Positions 8,335-16,641 of a stretch of DNA of 64,000 nt are shown in pieces. Positions within the stretch are counted from its first letter, which is position 1, and each line of letters opens with the position of its first letter. The stretch is from positions 210,441-274,440 of the forward strand of contig NZ_JALHQD010000006.1 of assembly GCF_022842145.1 (NCBI RefSeq), read 5' to 3'. Made by a program: the position numbers and the translations under genes. A model generated the notes under the pieces. That model did no database searches. It had not been told where the DNA came from and was given only the letters and a program-made list of their open reading frames with translations. Origin of the DNA: Tabrizicola sp. (GTDB lineage: Bacteria > Pseudomonadota > Alphaproteobacteria > Rhodobacterales > Rhodobacteraceae).

Positions 8335-9969
8335 TCAGTTCCCCGCGCTCTCCATCTTCCGGTGCGCGATCACCTGCTCCAGCCAGCCCTGTTCCATCTC
8401 GGGGACCGAGGACAGCAGAAGGTCGGTGTAATCATCAAAAGGCGGCATCAGCACGTCCGTCTTCTGGCCATACCGGACCACAGCTCCCTTGAACATCACC
8501 GCGATCTTGTCGGCGATGGCCCTCACCGTCGCCAGATCATGCGTGATGAAGAGATAGGCCACCCCCGCTTCCGCCTGCAGGTTCAGCAGGAGCTTCAGGA
8601 TGCCATCCGCCACCAGGGGGTCCAGCGCCGAGGTCACCTCATCGCAGATGATCAGCTTCGGGTTCGCCGCCAGCGCCCGCGCGATGCAGACCCGCTGCTT
8701 CTGGCCACCCGACAGTTCCGCCGGATAGCGGTCGGCAAAGCCCTTGCCCATCTCGATCTGGTCCAGCAATTGCTGCACCCGCTTCTCGCGATCGGCCCCG
8801 CGCAGACCGAAGTAGAACTCCAGCGGCCGCCCGATGATCGTGCCCACGGTCTGCCGCGGGTTCATCGCGGTATCGGCCATCTGGTAGATCATCTGGATTT
8901 CGCGCAGATCATCCTTGCTGCGCCCCGCAAGGTCCGCCGACAACTGCCGCCCGGCAAAGGTGATCCGCCCCGCGGACGGCGGCAACAGCCCGGTGATCGC
9001 GCGGGCCAGCGTCGACTTGCCGGACCCCGACTCTCCCACCACCGCCAGCGTCTGGCCCACCGGCAGATCGACCGAGACGTTCTTCAACACGTCGAAGTTC
9101 GTCCCGCGATACCGCGCCGTCAGGTTCTGCACCTGCAGGATCGGCGGGGCCGGGGCCTTTTCCACATGGTCCAGACTGCGGACCGAGACCAGAGCGCGGG
9201 TGTAGTCCTGCGTCGGGCGGTGGATGATCTGCCCGGTCTCGCCCAGTTCCACCATCTTCCCGTGCCGCAGCACCATGATGTCATCCGCGACCTGCGCCAC
9301 CACGGCCAGGTCGTGCGTGATGTACAGGGCCGCGACATCCGTATCCCGGATCGCCTCCTTGATCGCGGCGAGGACGTCAATCTGCGTCGTCACGTCAAGG
9401 GCCGTGGTCGGTTCGTCGAAGATCACCAGATCGGGCTTCGGACACAGCGCCATCGCCGTCATGCAACGCTGCAACTGCCCGCCCGAGACCTGATGCGGAT
9501 AGCGGCTGCCGATCGTGTCGGGGTTCGGCAATCCAAGCTTCTTGAACAGCGCCCGCGCCCTTGCCTCGGCCTCGGTCTTCGACATCAGCCCGTGCGACAG
9601 CGAGGACTCGATCACCTGCTCCATGATCTGCTTGGCCGGATTGAAGCTGGCGGCGGCGGATTGCGAGACGTAAGTCACCTCGCGCCCGCGCAGGGCCCGC
9701 AGCGCCTTGGCATCGGCGAGCCGGATCTCCCGGCCGTTCAGATGGATGGTCCCGCCCGTCAGCCGCACGCCGCCGCGCCCATAAGCCATCGCCGACAAGC
9801 CGATGGTCGACTTGCCCGCCCCGGATTCGCCGATCAGCCCCAGCACCCGGCCCTTTTGCAAGGTCAGGTCGACCCCGTGGACCAAGGTCACCTCTTTCGG
9901 AGGCTCGCCCGGCGGGTACGAGGTGGCCTCGATCACGAGGCCCTTGATCTGCAACAGGGGATCAGCCAC
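8335..9969 (-). CDS. Fused double ATP-binding subunit of a peptide-type ABC importer (DppD-DppF/GsiA-like)
   Basis: The 544-residue protein carries two complete ABC cassettes. The first has Walker A GESGAGKST, signature VSGGQLQR and Walker B DLVIFDEPT. The second has Walker A GESGSGKST, signature LSGGQKQR and Walker B KLIICDEVTSALD. Both end with the H-loop ITHDLA. It powers the two permeases encoded immediately upstream. The fusion of the usual DppD and DppF halves into one chain is as in GsiA. The start overlaps the permease stop by eight bases, indicating coupling. Confidence 0.93.
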   Translation of the reverse strand: MADPLLQIKGLVIEATSYPPGEPPKEVTLVHGVDLTLQKGRVLGLIGESGAGKSTIGLSAMAYGRGGVRLTGGTIHLNGREIRLADAKALRALRGREVTYVSQSAAASFNPAKQIMEQVIESSLSHGLMSKTEAEARARALFKKLGLPNPDTIGSRYPHQVSGGQLQRCMTAMALCPKPDLVIFDEPTTALDVTTQIDVLAAIKEAIRDTDVAALYITHDLAVVAQVADDIMVLRHGKMVELGETGQIIHRPTQDYTRALVSVRSLDHVEKAPAPPILQVQNLTARYRGTNFDVLKNVSVDLPVGQTLAVVGESGSGKSTLARAITGLLPPSAGRITFAGRQLSADLAGRSKDDLREIQMIYQMADTAMNPRQTVGTIIGRPLEFYFGLRGADREKRVQQLLDQIEMGKGFADRYPAELSGGQKQRVCIARALAANPKLIICDEVTSALDPLVADGILKLLLNLQAEAGVAYLFITHDLATVRAIADKIAVMFKGAVVRYGQKTDVLMPPFDDYTDLLLSSVPEMEQGWLEQVIAHRKMESAGN

Positions 9970-10777
9970 CGCGGCCTCCTTTCAGGCTGGAGGTCCGGGT
10001 CAGGATCCAGTCCGCGACAAGGTTCACGCTGATCGCCAAAGCGGCAATCGCAGCGGCAGGCAAAAGCGCGGCGGACTTGCCGTAGATCAGCCCATCCTTG
10101 TTCTCCTTCACCATCCCGCCCCAGTCGGCCAGCGGCGGCTGCACGCCCAGGCCCAGGAACGACAGGGTCGAGATGAACAGGACCGCGAAGATGAAGCGCA
10201 GCCCGAACTCGGCCACCAGCGGCGACATCGCGTTCGGCAGGATCTCCTTGAAGATCACCCAGCCCCATTTCTCGCCCCGCAGCCGTGCGGCCTCGACGTA
10301 ATCCATCACCGTGATGTCCACCGCCACGGCGCGGGACAGGCGGAAGACGCGGGTGCTGTCCAGCACCCCCATCACCAGGATCAGGACGGTCAGGTTCAGC
10401 GGCAGGACCGACAGCATGACCAGCGCCACGATCAGCGAGGGCACGGCCATCACCAGATCGACGATCCGCGACAGGACCTGATCGACCCAGCCGCCCTTGA
10501 CCGCCGCCAGAAAGCCCAGGAACGCCCCCATCGAAAAGGCCAGCACCGACGATGCCAGCGCCACGAAGATGGTGATCTGCGCGCCGTAGATCAGCCGCGA
10601 CAGGATATCCCGGCCGATGGTGTCGGTCCCCAGCCAGAACTGCGCCGAGGGACCCTCCCACTGGCCGCCCGAGACATCGGTGATCTCGTAGGGGGCGATC
10701 CAATGGGCGAAGATCGCCACGAACAGGAACAGCCCGGTGAAGACAAGGCCGATGAGGGCGGAAATGGGTATTCTCAT
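9962..10777 (-). CDS. Peptide-type ABC transporter permease, DppC/OppC family
   Basis: The 271-residue inner-membrane protein has an N-terminal span (FTGLFLFVAIFAHWIAPY), the family block GTDTIGRDILSRLIYGA, then about five spans. The EAA loop is readable as YVEAARLRGEKWGWVIFKEILPN. It pairs with the DppB-type permease upstream, with a four-base ATGA overlap, and hands ATP-driven conformational change from the fused ATPase to the pore. The cargo cannot be read from permease sequence; relatives move peptides, opines, sugars and glutathione. Confidence 0.93.
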   Translation of the reverse strand: MRIPISALIGLVFTGLFLFVAIFAHWIAPYEITDVSGGQWEGPSAQFWLGTDTIGRDILSRLIYGAQITIFVALASSVLAFSMGAFLGFLAAVKGGWVDQVLSRIVDLVMAVPSLIVALVMLSVLPLNLTVLILVMGVLDSTRVFRLSRAVAVDITVMDYVEAARLRGEKWGWVIFKEILPNAMSPLVAEFGLRFIFAVLFISTLSFLGLGVQPPLADWGGMVKENKDGLIYGKSAALLPAAAIAALAISVNLVADWILTRTSSLKGGRGG

Positions 10778-11730
10778 TTCGGGTGCCTCAGGCGCGGGTT
10801 GGCCAGGATGCCGATGACGTCGGCCAGCATGTTCAGGAAGATGTAGACGGCGGCGAAGATCAGGCCGACGGCCTGCACCACGGGCAGGTCACGCTTGGTG
10901 ACGTGGTCGACCAGATATTGTCCTAGGGCGTTGTAGCCGAAGACCACTTCGACCACGACGACACCGACGACCAGATAGGCCATGTTCAACATCACCACGC
11001 TGACCACCGGGGCAATCGCGTTCGGCAGCGCATGGCGCCAGATCACCGTCATCGGCGACAGGCCCTTAAGCTCGGCGGTTTCGATGTAGGCCGACTGCAT
11101 CACGTTCAGGATCGCGGCCCGGGTCATCCGCATCATGTGTGCAAGGACGACAAGCACCAGCACGATGACGGGCAGTGCGACGGCATTCAGCTTGGCCCAG
11201 AAGCCCATGCCCGGAAAGACCATTGCGACGGGTTGGAAGATCGGGATCAGCTGGGTGAAGATGAAGATGACGAAATAGGCCGCAACGAATTCCGGCAGGC
11301 TGATGGTCGACAGCGTGATGCCCGAAATCACCTTGTCCGGCCACTTGCCGGCGTAGCGCGCGGCGATAAGACCCAGAAGGATCGCCAGCGGCACCGCGAT
11401 GACGGCCGCACAGCCCGCAAGGAACATGGTATTGCCCAGCCGCTGCCCGATGGACTGCGCGATATCCGCGCCGTTGGTCAGTGCCGTGCCAAGGTCGCCG
11501 GTCAGCACACCCCCCAGCCACTGGAAATAGCGGGTCAGGGGCGGCTCGTTCAGCCCCATCTTCTCGCGCAGGTTCGCCAGCGCCTCGGGTGTCGCCTGCT
11601 GACCCAGAATGGCCTGAGCCGTATCGCCCGGCAGCGCCTCGACCCCTAGGAAGATCACGGCGGACACGGCGAGCAAGAGAAGGAGGCCCAGCGCAATGCG
11701 CTGGACCATTAGCTTCAGGATCGGATGCAC
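10774..11730 (-). CDS. Peptide-type ABC transporter permease, DppB/OppB family
   Basis: The 318-residue protein starts with a membrane span and the typical periplasmic segment EALPGDTAQAILGQQATPE, followed by REKMGLNEPPLTRYFQWL, both standard for DppB-type permeases. About six spans follow, and an EAA-like loop is present at YIETAELKGLSPMTVIWRHALPN (quoted in part by family position). Its ATG lies nine bases after the stop of the binding-protein gene. It forms the channel heterodimer with the DppC-type subunit. Confidence 0.93.
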   Translation of the reverse strand: MHPILKLMVQRIALGLLLLLAVSAVIFLGVEALPGDTAQAILGQQATPEALANLREKMGLNEPPLTRYFQWLGGVLTGDLGTALTNGADIAQSIGQRLGNTMFLAGCAAVIAVPLAILLGLIAARYAGKWPDKVISGITLSTISLPEFVAAYFVIFIFTQLIPIFQPVAMVFPGMGFWAKLNAVALPVIVLVLVVLAHMMRMTRAAILNVMQSAYIETAELKGLSPMTVIWRHALPNAIAPVVSVVMLNMAYLVVGVVVVEVVFGYNALGQYLVDHVTKRDLPVVQAVGLIFAAVYIFLNMLADVIGILANPRLRHPK

Positions 11731-11739
11731 CCGCCGGCC

Positions 11740-13338
11740 TTACGCGTTCAGCCAGCAGCGGACCTGTGCACGGCCGTTCATCAGCTCGCCATTCGGGTCG
11801 TCGACCCAACCGCCGATGGTGTCGCTGACGCCCGACACGAAGTCGTTGAACATCGGCAGGATCAGGCCACCCTCATCGCGCAGGATCTGCGCCATTTCGG
11901 TGTACATGCCGGTGCGCTTGGCCGTGTCCAGCTCGCCCCGGGCCGCCATCAGAAGCTCGTCGAACTTGGCGTTCTTGAACTTGGTGTCGTTCCATTCGGC
12001 GGTGGAGAGATAGGCCGTCGTGTACATCTGGTCCTGCACCGGACGCCCGCCCCAGTAGGACGCGCAGAACGGAGCGACGTTCCAGACGTTCGACCAGTAG
12101 CCGTCATCGGGCTCCAGCTTCACCTGCAGCGGAATCCCCGCCGCATTGGCGCTGGCCGCGAAGAGGTTCGCCGCATCGACCGCGCCCGGGAAGGCCCCCG
12201 GAGCGGTCGCCAGCATGATCGGCGACCCGTCATGGCCGGACTTCGCGTAATGCTCCGCCGCCTTGGCCGCGTCATATTCGCGCTGCTCGAACTTGTCCTC
12301 GAACAGGGGATAGGCCGCGTTGATCGGGAAGTCGTTGCCGGGGGTGCCAAGGCCACCCAGGATCTTCTCGACCATCTCGCCCCGGTTGATCGCGTACTTC
12401 AGCGCCATCCGCATGTCGTTGTTGTCGAAGGGCGCCTTGTCGCAGTGCATGATGAAGACGTAATGCCCGCGACCCGCCACGTGCTTGATCTGCACGCCCG
12501 GCACGCCTTTCAGCAGTTCCACGATCTTCGGGTCGACCCGGTTGATCATGTGGATCTGGCCCGACTGCAGCGCCGCCGTCCGGGCGGTGTTGTCGTTGAT
12601 CACCAGGATCTCGACCTCGTCGGCATGGCCGATGCTGCTGTCGAAGTAGTTCGCGTGCTTCTTGAACGTGTGCCGCACGCCGGGCTCGTTCACCACGACC
12701 TGGTACGGGCCCGCACCGATGCCGGCTGCCGGATTGTCCACGCCACCGCCGGGCTGGATCATCAGGTGATAGTCGCCCATCAGGAAGGGCAGGTCGGCGT
12801 TGGCCGCATTCAGCTTCAGGGTGACCATGTCACCTTCGGCCTTCATCTCGGTGATGCCCTGCACGATCCCCAGCGCGCCGGACTGCGCCTTCTCGTCGGT
12901 GTGCCGCTTCAGCGTCGCCACCACGTCCTCGGCCGTCACCGTGCCGCCGCCGTGATATTCGACGCCCGCACGAATCTTGAACTTCCACTCGGTCGCATCG
13001 GCGTTGGACGAGATCTCTTCGGCGATCCGCGGGTCGATGGTGCCGTCCGGGTTCACGTCGCACAGCATCTCGCCCCAGGTCATGTTCACCTGGAACGGAA
13101 CTTCCGACGCGGCCAGTGCCGGATCAAGGCTGTTGGTCGATTCCCCGCCCTGCATGCCGACGCGGATCACGCCGCCCTTCTTGGCTTCCTGCGCGGTGGC
13201 GGCTTTCGAGAACAGCGCCGAGGCAAGTCCCGCCGACACGCCAAGAGCCGTCGTGCGCCCGACGAATTCACGCCGCGTCATCCGGCCGGTCCTGGCTTGC
13301 GATACCATCCAGTCAAGCTGCTTGTGCTTGTCGTCCAT
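11740..13338 (-). CDS. Periplasmic substrate-binding protein of the ABC importer (SBP_bac_5), Tat-exported
   Basis: The 532-residue protein has a twin-arginine signal (TRREFVGRTT followed by a weakly hydrophobic stretch and AATAQEA cleavage region). The SBP_bac_5 fold follows, with a family-typical segment near SLDPALAASEVPF and WKFKIRAGVEYHGGGTVTAE. Tat export suggests it folds before export; several relatives do this. It captures the cargo and delivers it to the permeases encoded just downstream. The start has GGGAGACCACA before ATG, and a candidate promoter lies upstream at 13392-13420. The ligand is unknown; relatives bind peptides, opines or glycosides. Confidence 0.92.
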   Translation of the reverse strand: MDDKHKQLDWMVSQARTGRMTRREFVGRTTALGVSAGLASALFSKAATAQEAKKGGVIRVGMQGGESTNSLDPALAASEVPFQVNMTWGEMLCDVNPDGTIDPRIAEEISSNADATEWKFKIRAGVEYHGGGTVTAEDVVATLKRHTDEKAQSGALGIVQGITEMKAEGDMVTLKLNAANADLPFLMGDYHLMIQPGGGVDNPAAGIGAGPYQVVVNEPGVRHTFKKHANYFDSSIGHADEVEILVINDNTARTAALQSGQIHMINRVDPKIVELLKGVPGVQIKHVAGRGHYVFIMHCDKAPFDNNDMRMALKYAINRGEMVEKILGGLGTPGNDFPINAAYPLFEDKFEQREYDAAKAAEHYAKSGHDGSPIMLATAPGAFPGAVDAANLFAASANAAGIPLQVKLEPDDGYWSNVWNVAPFCASYWGGRPVQDQMYTTAYLSTAEWNDTKFKNAKFDELLMAARGELDTAKRTGMYTEMAQILRDEGGLILPMFNDFVSGVSDTIGGWVDDPNGELMNGRAQVRCWLNA

Positions 13339-13377
13339 TGTGGTCTCCCTGTTGGCCCCATTCCGGGGATTCTTTTG

Positions 13378-13393
13378 TTGACTTGGTAATCAA
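13378..13393. promoter_or_regulatory. Imperfect palindrome, candidate operator of the ABC operon
   Basis: TTGACTTGGTAATCAA has matching outer arms TTGA/TCAA and abuts the putative -10 element of the binding-protein gene. The six-base gap between TTGAC and ATCAA is two longer than the FNR spacing, so it is not an FnrL site. Its position suits a repressor operator, but no regulator gene is adjacent. Confidence 0.35.
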
Positions 13394-13420
13394 TAAACCG
13401 CGAACCGGCCCGTGCGACAA
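13392..13420 (-). promoter_or_regulatory. Candidate sigma70 promoter for the ABC importer operon
   Basis: On the minus strand TTGTCG and TTTATT are separated by exactly 17 bases, 54 bases upstream of the binding-protein ATG. The -35 is good and the -10 only moderate. It lies downstream of the hydrolase stop, so the transporter genes could be transcribed independently of the hydrolase. Confidence 0.45.
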
Positions 13421-13438
13421 ACGTTTTCTCGCAGCGGA

Positions 13439-15430
13439 TCACACAAAGTCTCGTGCGACCTCCTCGTCCCACTCCCGCTGGAAAACGACGCTTTCGCCTT
13501 CCCACGCGGTCAGGGAGGCCTGCATCCGCAAATGCGTGGCAGTGGCGGTCATCATCGTCTCGGCCCGGGTCCGGACCCGCCAGTCGCCCCGCGACAGGCG
13601 CTGCTCCCAAGTGATCTCGGTCCGCGCCGAAAGCGGATCGGCCCCGATTTCCCACCGCTCGGTCGTCTGCTCTCCTGTCACCAGCCCATGTGACAGGTTT
13701 TCGCTTTCGCCCAGATCGTCCTCGACCACCAAAGCGTGGGTACCCGCGATCAGGTCGCTTTCGATCCGCCGGATGGAGCGCCCCTCGCGCAGCACCTGGT
13801 GTTTCCAGGGTGTCGCAGTCTCTGACGGCGGTGGGGTCCACTCGGCTTCCCCGGTGCCCTGATGGACCGGCAGATCCAGGCTGGCTTCCGTGATCTCCAG
13901 TGTCGCCGCTGCCGGGCTGGGCCAGACGAAGGGCCAATAGGTCGTCGACAGCGCCAGCCGCAGCTTGTGTCCCGCCGCGACCCGGTAGCCCATCTGGTCC
14001 AGGACCAACACGACATCTTCCGGCACGCCCGGCACCATCGGCTCTGGCGCTTCGGCACTGCGCCGGTGGCAAAGGTTCAGGATGCCATGCGCGATCCGCG
14101 TCGATGCTCCGTCGGGTGCCACATCGCAAAGCCGTGCGACGATGAAGGCCAATGGCTTGTCCGACGCGAGCCGCAGCGTCAGCTTTGCCGCCCCAAGCAA
14201 TTCCAGAGGCTCGGCCAACGCAGCACCGTCGAAGCAGACCGACAGCGCATCGTCCGTCCTCTGGTCGCCCGCCATCTCGGCGTTCAGTCCCATCGGAAAG
14301 AACTCGCCCGCAGTCACCCCCAGATGCTGCGGCGTGCAGACGCTGGCCGACAGCGCCCCCGCCACCCCCAGCCCCGCGTCCGAGACCTGCATCACGCGCC
14401 TTGAAACCCGGGGGGTCGGCCACTCGGCCTCGGCAATCCAGTGCCCGTCGCGATGCGCCGCACTCGGGTTCGGCGGGGCGGAATGCAGCATATAGGCCCG
14501 CAGGGCAGGGACTTCCTCGGCCCCGTTCTCGATTCCCTTCAGCCAGCGGTCCCACCAGCGCACCGCCAGTTGCAGGAACCCGATCTTCGGCCCCGGCACC
14601 GCAGTGTGGGGATACTGGTGCACCCAAGGCCCGATGATCCCCTTAACCGGCCCGCGCGCGTTCTCCATCAGCTTGGCGACGGTGTTCATGTAGTTGTCGT
14701 TCCAGCCGCCATAGGACAGGATCGGCACTGTCATCCGGTCCCAGTCCTCGCAGATCGAGCCGTGCTTCCAGTAGGCATCGCGTGTCTGATGCGCCGCCCA
14801 GGGTGCGGCGTGGAACGGCTGATTGTTCAGCCTCTGCAACCAGGTCTCCCGCCAGCCATTGTGCAGCAAGGGATCGCCGGGGCGCGAGGAATAGGACAGC
14901 ATCACCGCGCCCCAGCCGAAGTTCTCGCCCAGCAAAGCCCCGCCCTTGAAGTGGATGTCGTCGGCAAAGCGGTCGGTGGTGGAATAGACCGAGATCACCG
15001 CCTTCAGCGCCGGCGGTTGCAGGAAGGCCGTCTGCAGGCAGTTGAACCCGCCCCAGCTTTTCCCCATCATTCCGACCGTGCCGCTGCACCAGTCCTGCTT
15101 GGCCAGCCAGGCGATCACGTCGCAGGCGTCCTGCAGTTCCTGGATGGAGTATTCGTCCTCCATCAGCCCTTCGCTATCGCCGTTGCCCCGGATGTCGACC
15201 CGGACGCAGGCATAGCCATGACCGGCGACGTAAGGATGCATCAGCTCATCCCGGGGCAGGGTCCCGTCGCGCTTGCGGTAGGGGATGTATTCCAGGACCG
15301 CCGGGACCGGGCGGGTGGCGGCATCCTCCGGCATCCAGACCCGGGCGGACAGTCTTGTGCCGTCCGGCATCGGGATCGACAGGTCCTCGATCACTGCAAT
15401 GGCACAGGGAAAGCTGGTGCGGATCGTCAA
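13439..15430 (-). CDS. CocE/NonD family alpha/beta hydrolase (X-Pro dipeptidyl-peptidase S15 type)
   Basis: The 663-residue enzyme starts best at a TTG at 15430: CGGAGG sits six bases before it and homologues begin at this TIRTSFPCAI segment. The track ATG nine codons upstream would put the ribosome site inside the gene. The N-terminal alpha/beta hydrolase domain holds IPMPDGTRLSARVW, VDIRGNGDSEG and the nucleophile elbow GKSWGGFNC. A C-terminal jelly-roll domain follows, with the PFVWPSP block. The family hydrolyses esters or amides (cocaine esterase, glutaryl-7-ACA acylase, alpha-amino-acid ester hydrolase). No signal peptide, so cytoplasmic. It sits just upstream of the importer operon, suggesting that it processes the imported compound. 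Confidence 0.9.
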   Translation of the reverse strand: MTIRTSFPCAIAVIEDLSIPMPDGTRLSARVWMPEDAATRPVPAVLEYIPYRKRDGTLPRDELMHPYVAGHGYACVRVDIRGNGDSEGLMEDEYSIQELQDACDVIAWLAKQDWCSGTVGMMGKSWGGFNCLQTAFLQPPALKAVISVYSTTDRFADDIHFKGGALLGENFGWGAVMLSYSSRPGDPLLHNGWRETWLQRLNNQPFHAAPWAAHQTRDAYWKHGSICEDWDRMTVPILSYGGWNDNYMNTVAKLMENARGPVKGIIGPWVHQYPHTAVPGPKIGFLQLAVRWWDRWLKGIENGAEEVPALRAYMLHSAPPNPSAAHRDGHWIAEAEWPTPRVSRRVMQVSDAGLGVAGALSASVCTPQHLGVTAGEFFPMGLNAEMAGDQRTDDALSVCFDGAALAEPLELLGAAKLTLRLASDKPLAFIVARLCDVAPDGASTRIAHGILNLCHRRSAEAPEPMVPGVPEDVVLVLDQMGYRVAAGHKLRLALSTTYWPFVWPSPAAATLEITEASLDLPVHQGTGEAEWTPPPSETATPWKHQVLREGRSIRRIESDLIAGTHALVVEDDLGESENLSHGLVTGEQTTERWEIGADPLSARTEITWEQRLSRGDWRVRTRAETMMTATATHLRMQASLTAWEGESVVFQREWDEEVARDFV

Positions 15431-15571
15431 CGGCGGCCTCCGATTCTTTCGTCTCATCGGATATTATTCGTTCGTGCAATTCAAGCATTGCGTGAAGGAC
15501 GGTTTCGGTTTGCAGCCGATCTGGAAGCGAACAGGTCAGCGCAACCTGCGTCGTTTGATCGGCCTCCGGGG

Positions 15572-16454
15572 GTCGAGATCATCCGTAACGCCACACACAG
15601 TCCGGATTTCTACAGTTTCGACGGTGTGCAGTCCGGCTTATACGGCGAGGCCCCCTGCTTCGACATCTGCGAGCGGCTGTTGAGGCGACGTCGCCTGGGT
15701 CCGCATCGTGCTGCGTGACGATGCCTTTGCCAACGACAAGGCCTAGACCAGCGCTCGCATTGTCCTCGCCAAGGATGCCGACTGCCACGCGCTCAGCGCA
15801 GACTTCCCGGCCAAGGGGTCGACTTGCATCCGCTTCGCGCCCGAGGACGGGCAGCCAGCCGCCTTGATCCTGGACCTTCAGGATGACCGCGTGCGGAAAG
15901 ACCGGGCCGCCGCCTGGCCGCTGGAAGAGATCGGCTACCGTACAGCCACGGCCAATACCGGGGACAGCATCGATGCCCCGGTTCTCTTTCGCGGCGTGCA
16001 ACTGTTCCACAAGCGCCCGAACGGGCTGGTGGTGCTGGTCCCAGGCGATTTCAACGGTGACGTCGGGGGCGGCTTCGCCCTCTGGCGCAAAAGCGCGGTC
16101 ACGCCTCCGATCGACCTTGCCGCCGCGATCACCGGTCTCGGCCTTGCGCTGGGGCCTCCGCGACCGATTCCGCCTAAAACACTAGGCACCGAGACGAGAG
16201 ACTCGATTGCCCCGCCGCCCGACGCGCACGACGCCGCCTATGTCGCTTCCCTGCTGGCGCTCCGCCCGTCGCCCAATCCCCGCATCCGCTCCAATGCCGT
16301 CGCGCAGATCGTGACAGGGTGGCAAGGCAAGCTTCAATATAAGAAGCCAATAACTGAAGCTGACCGGGTGATCCTCTGCGCTTCGCTTCAGGATACGTTC
16401 ATTCCCAAGTCGTTCTGGGCGGTCCAGCTGCAAAACAAGAGCCTGCGCTGCTAA
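15572..16454 (+). pseudogene. Decayed gene of unknown function (frameshift plus in-frame stop)
   Basis: A protein-like reading can be followed across two frames. Frame 2 reads SPDFYSFDGVQSGLYGEAPC and on to ICERLL near 15680. The reading then continues in frame 3 as GDVAWVRIVLRDDAFANDKA, a TAG at 15744, and TSARIVLAKDADCHALSADF. It joins without another stop to the 196-codon ORF starting at 15864 (LFHKRPNGLVVLVPGDFNGD, LQDTFIPKSFWAVQLQNKS). An intact gene would need one frameshift corrected and one stop changed. I do not recognise the family. The 196-codon ORF might still be expressed, but it lacks a clear ribosome site. Confidence 0.5.
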
Positions 16455-16641
16455 CAGACGTCGCTTCGGTTGGTTAACAGAACCTGAATGCCCACAGCCA
16501 ACCCATTGATTTCCTTGTCACCAAGTAAGTGCCCACGCGCGGGCACCCATGCCTGTTCACCCCCGCACAGCCCCCGCGCGCCCAGAACGGGATGAAATTC
16601 CGGGGGTGGGGGTCTACCTTCCCCTGCAAAGGAGACCCTCC

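Noticed and set aside
7501-10032. An 843-codon plus-strand ORF opposite the phosphodiesterase and ABC ATPase genes
   Set aside because: It is antisense to two strongly recognised genes and is rich in His, Arg and Gln with no domain; it is a high-GC shadow frame. The same applies to the long opposite-strand ORFs at 2707-4641, 11725-13389, 30006-31925, 46074-47489 and 50060-51997.
16530-16547. Hairpin GTGCCC-ACGCGC-GGGCAC upstream of pirin
   Set aside because: There is no T-tract, and no gene immediately upstream needs it. It may be a leader hairpin, but nothing supports a function.
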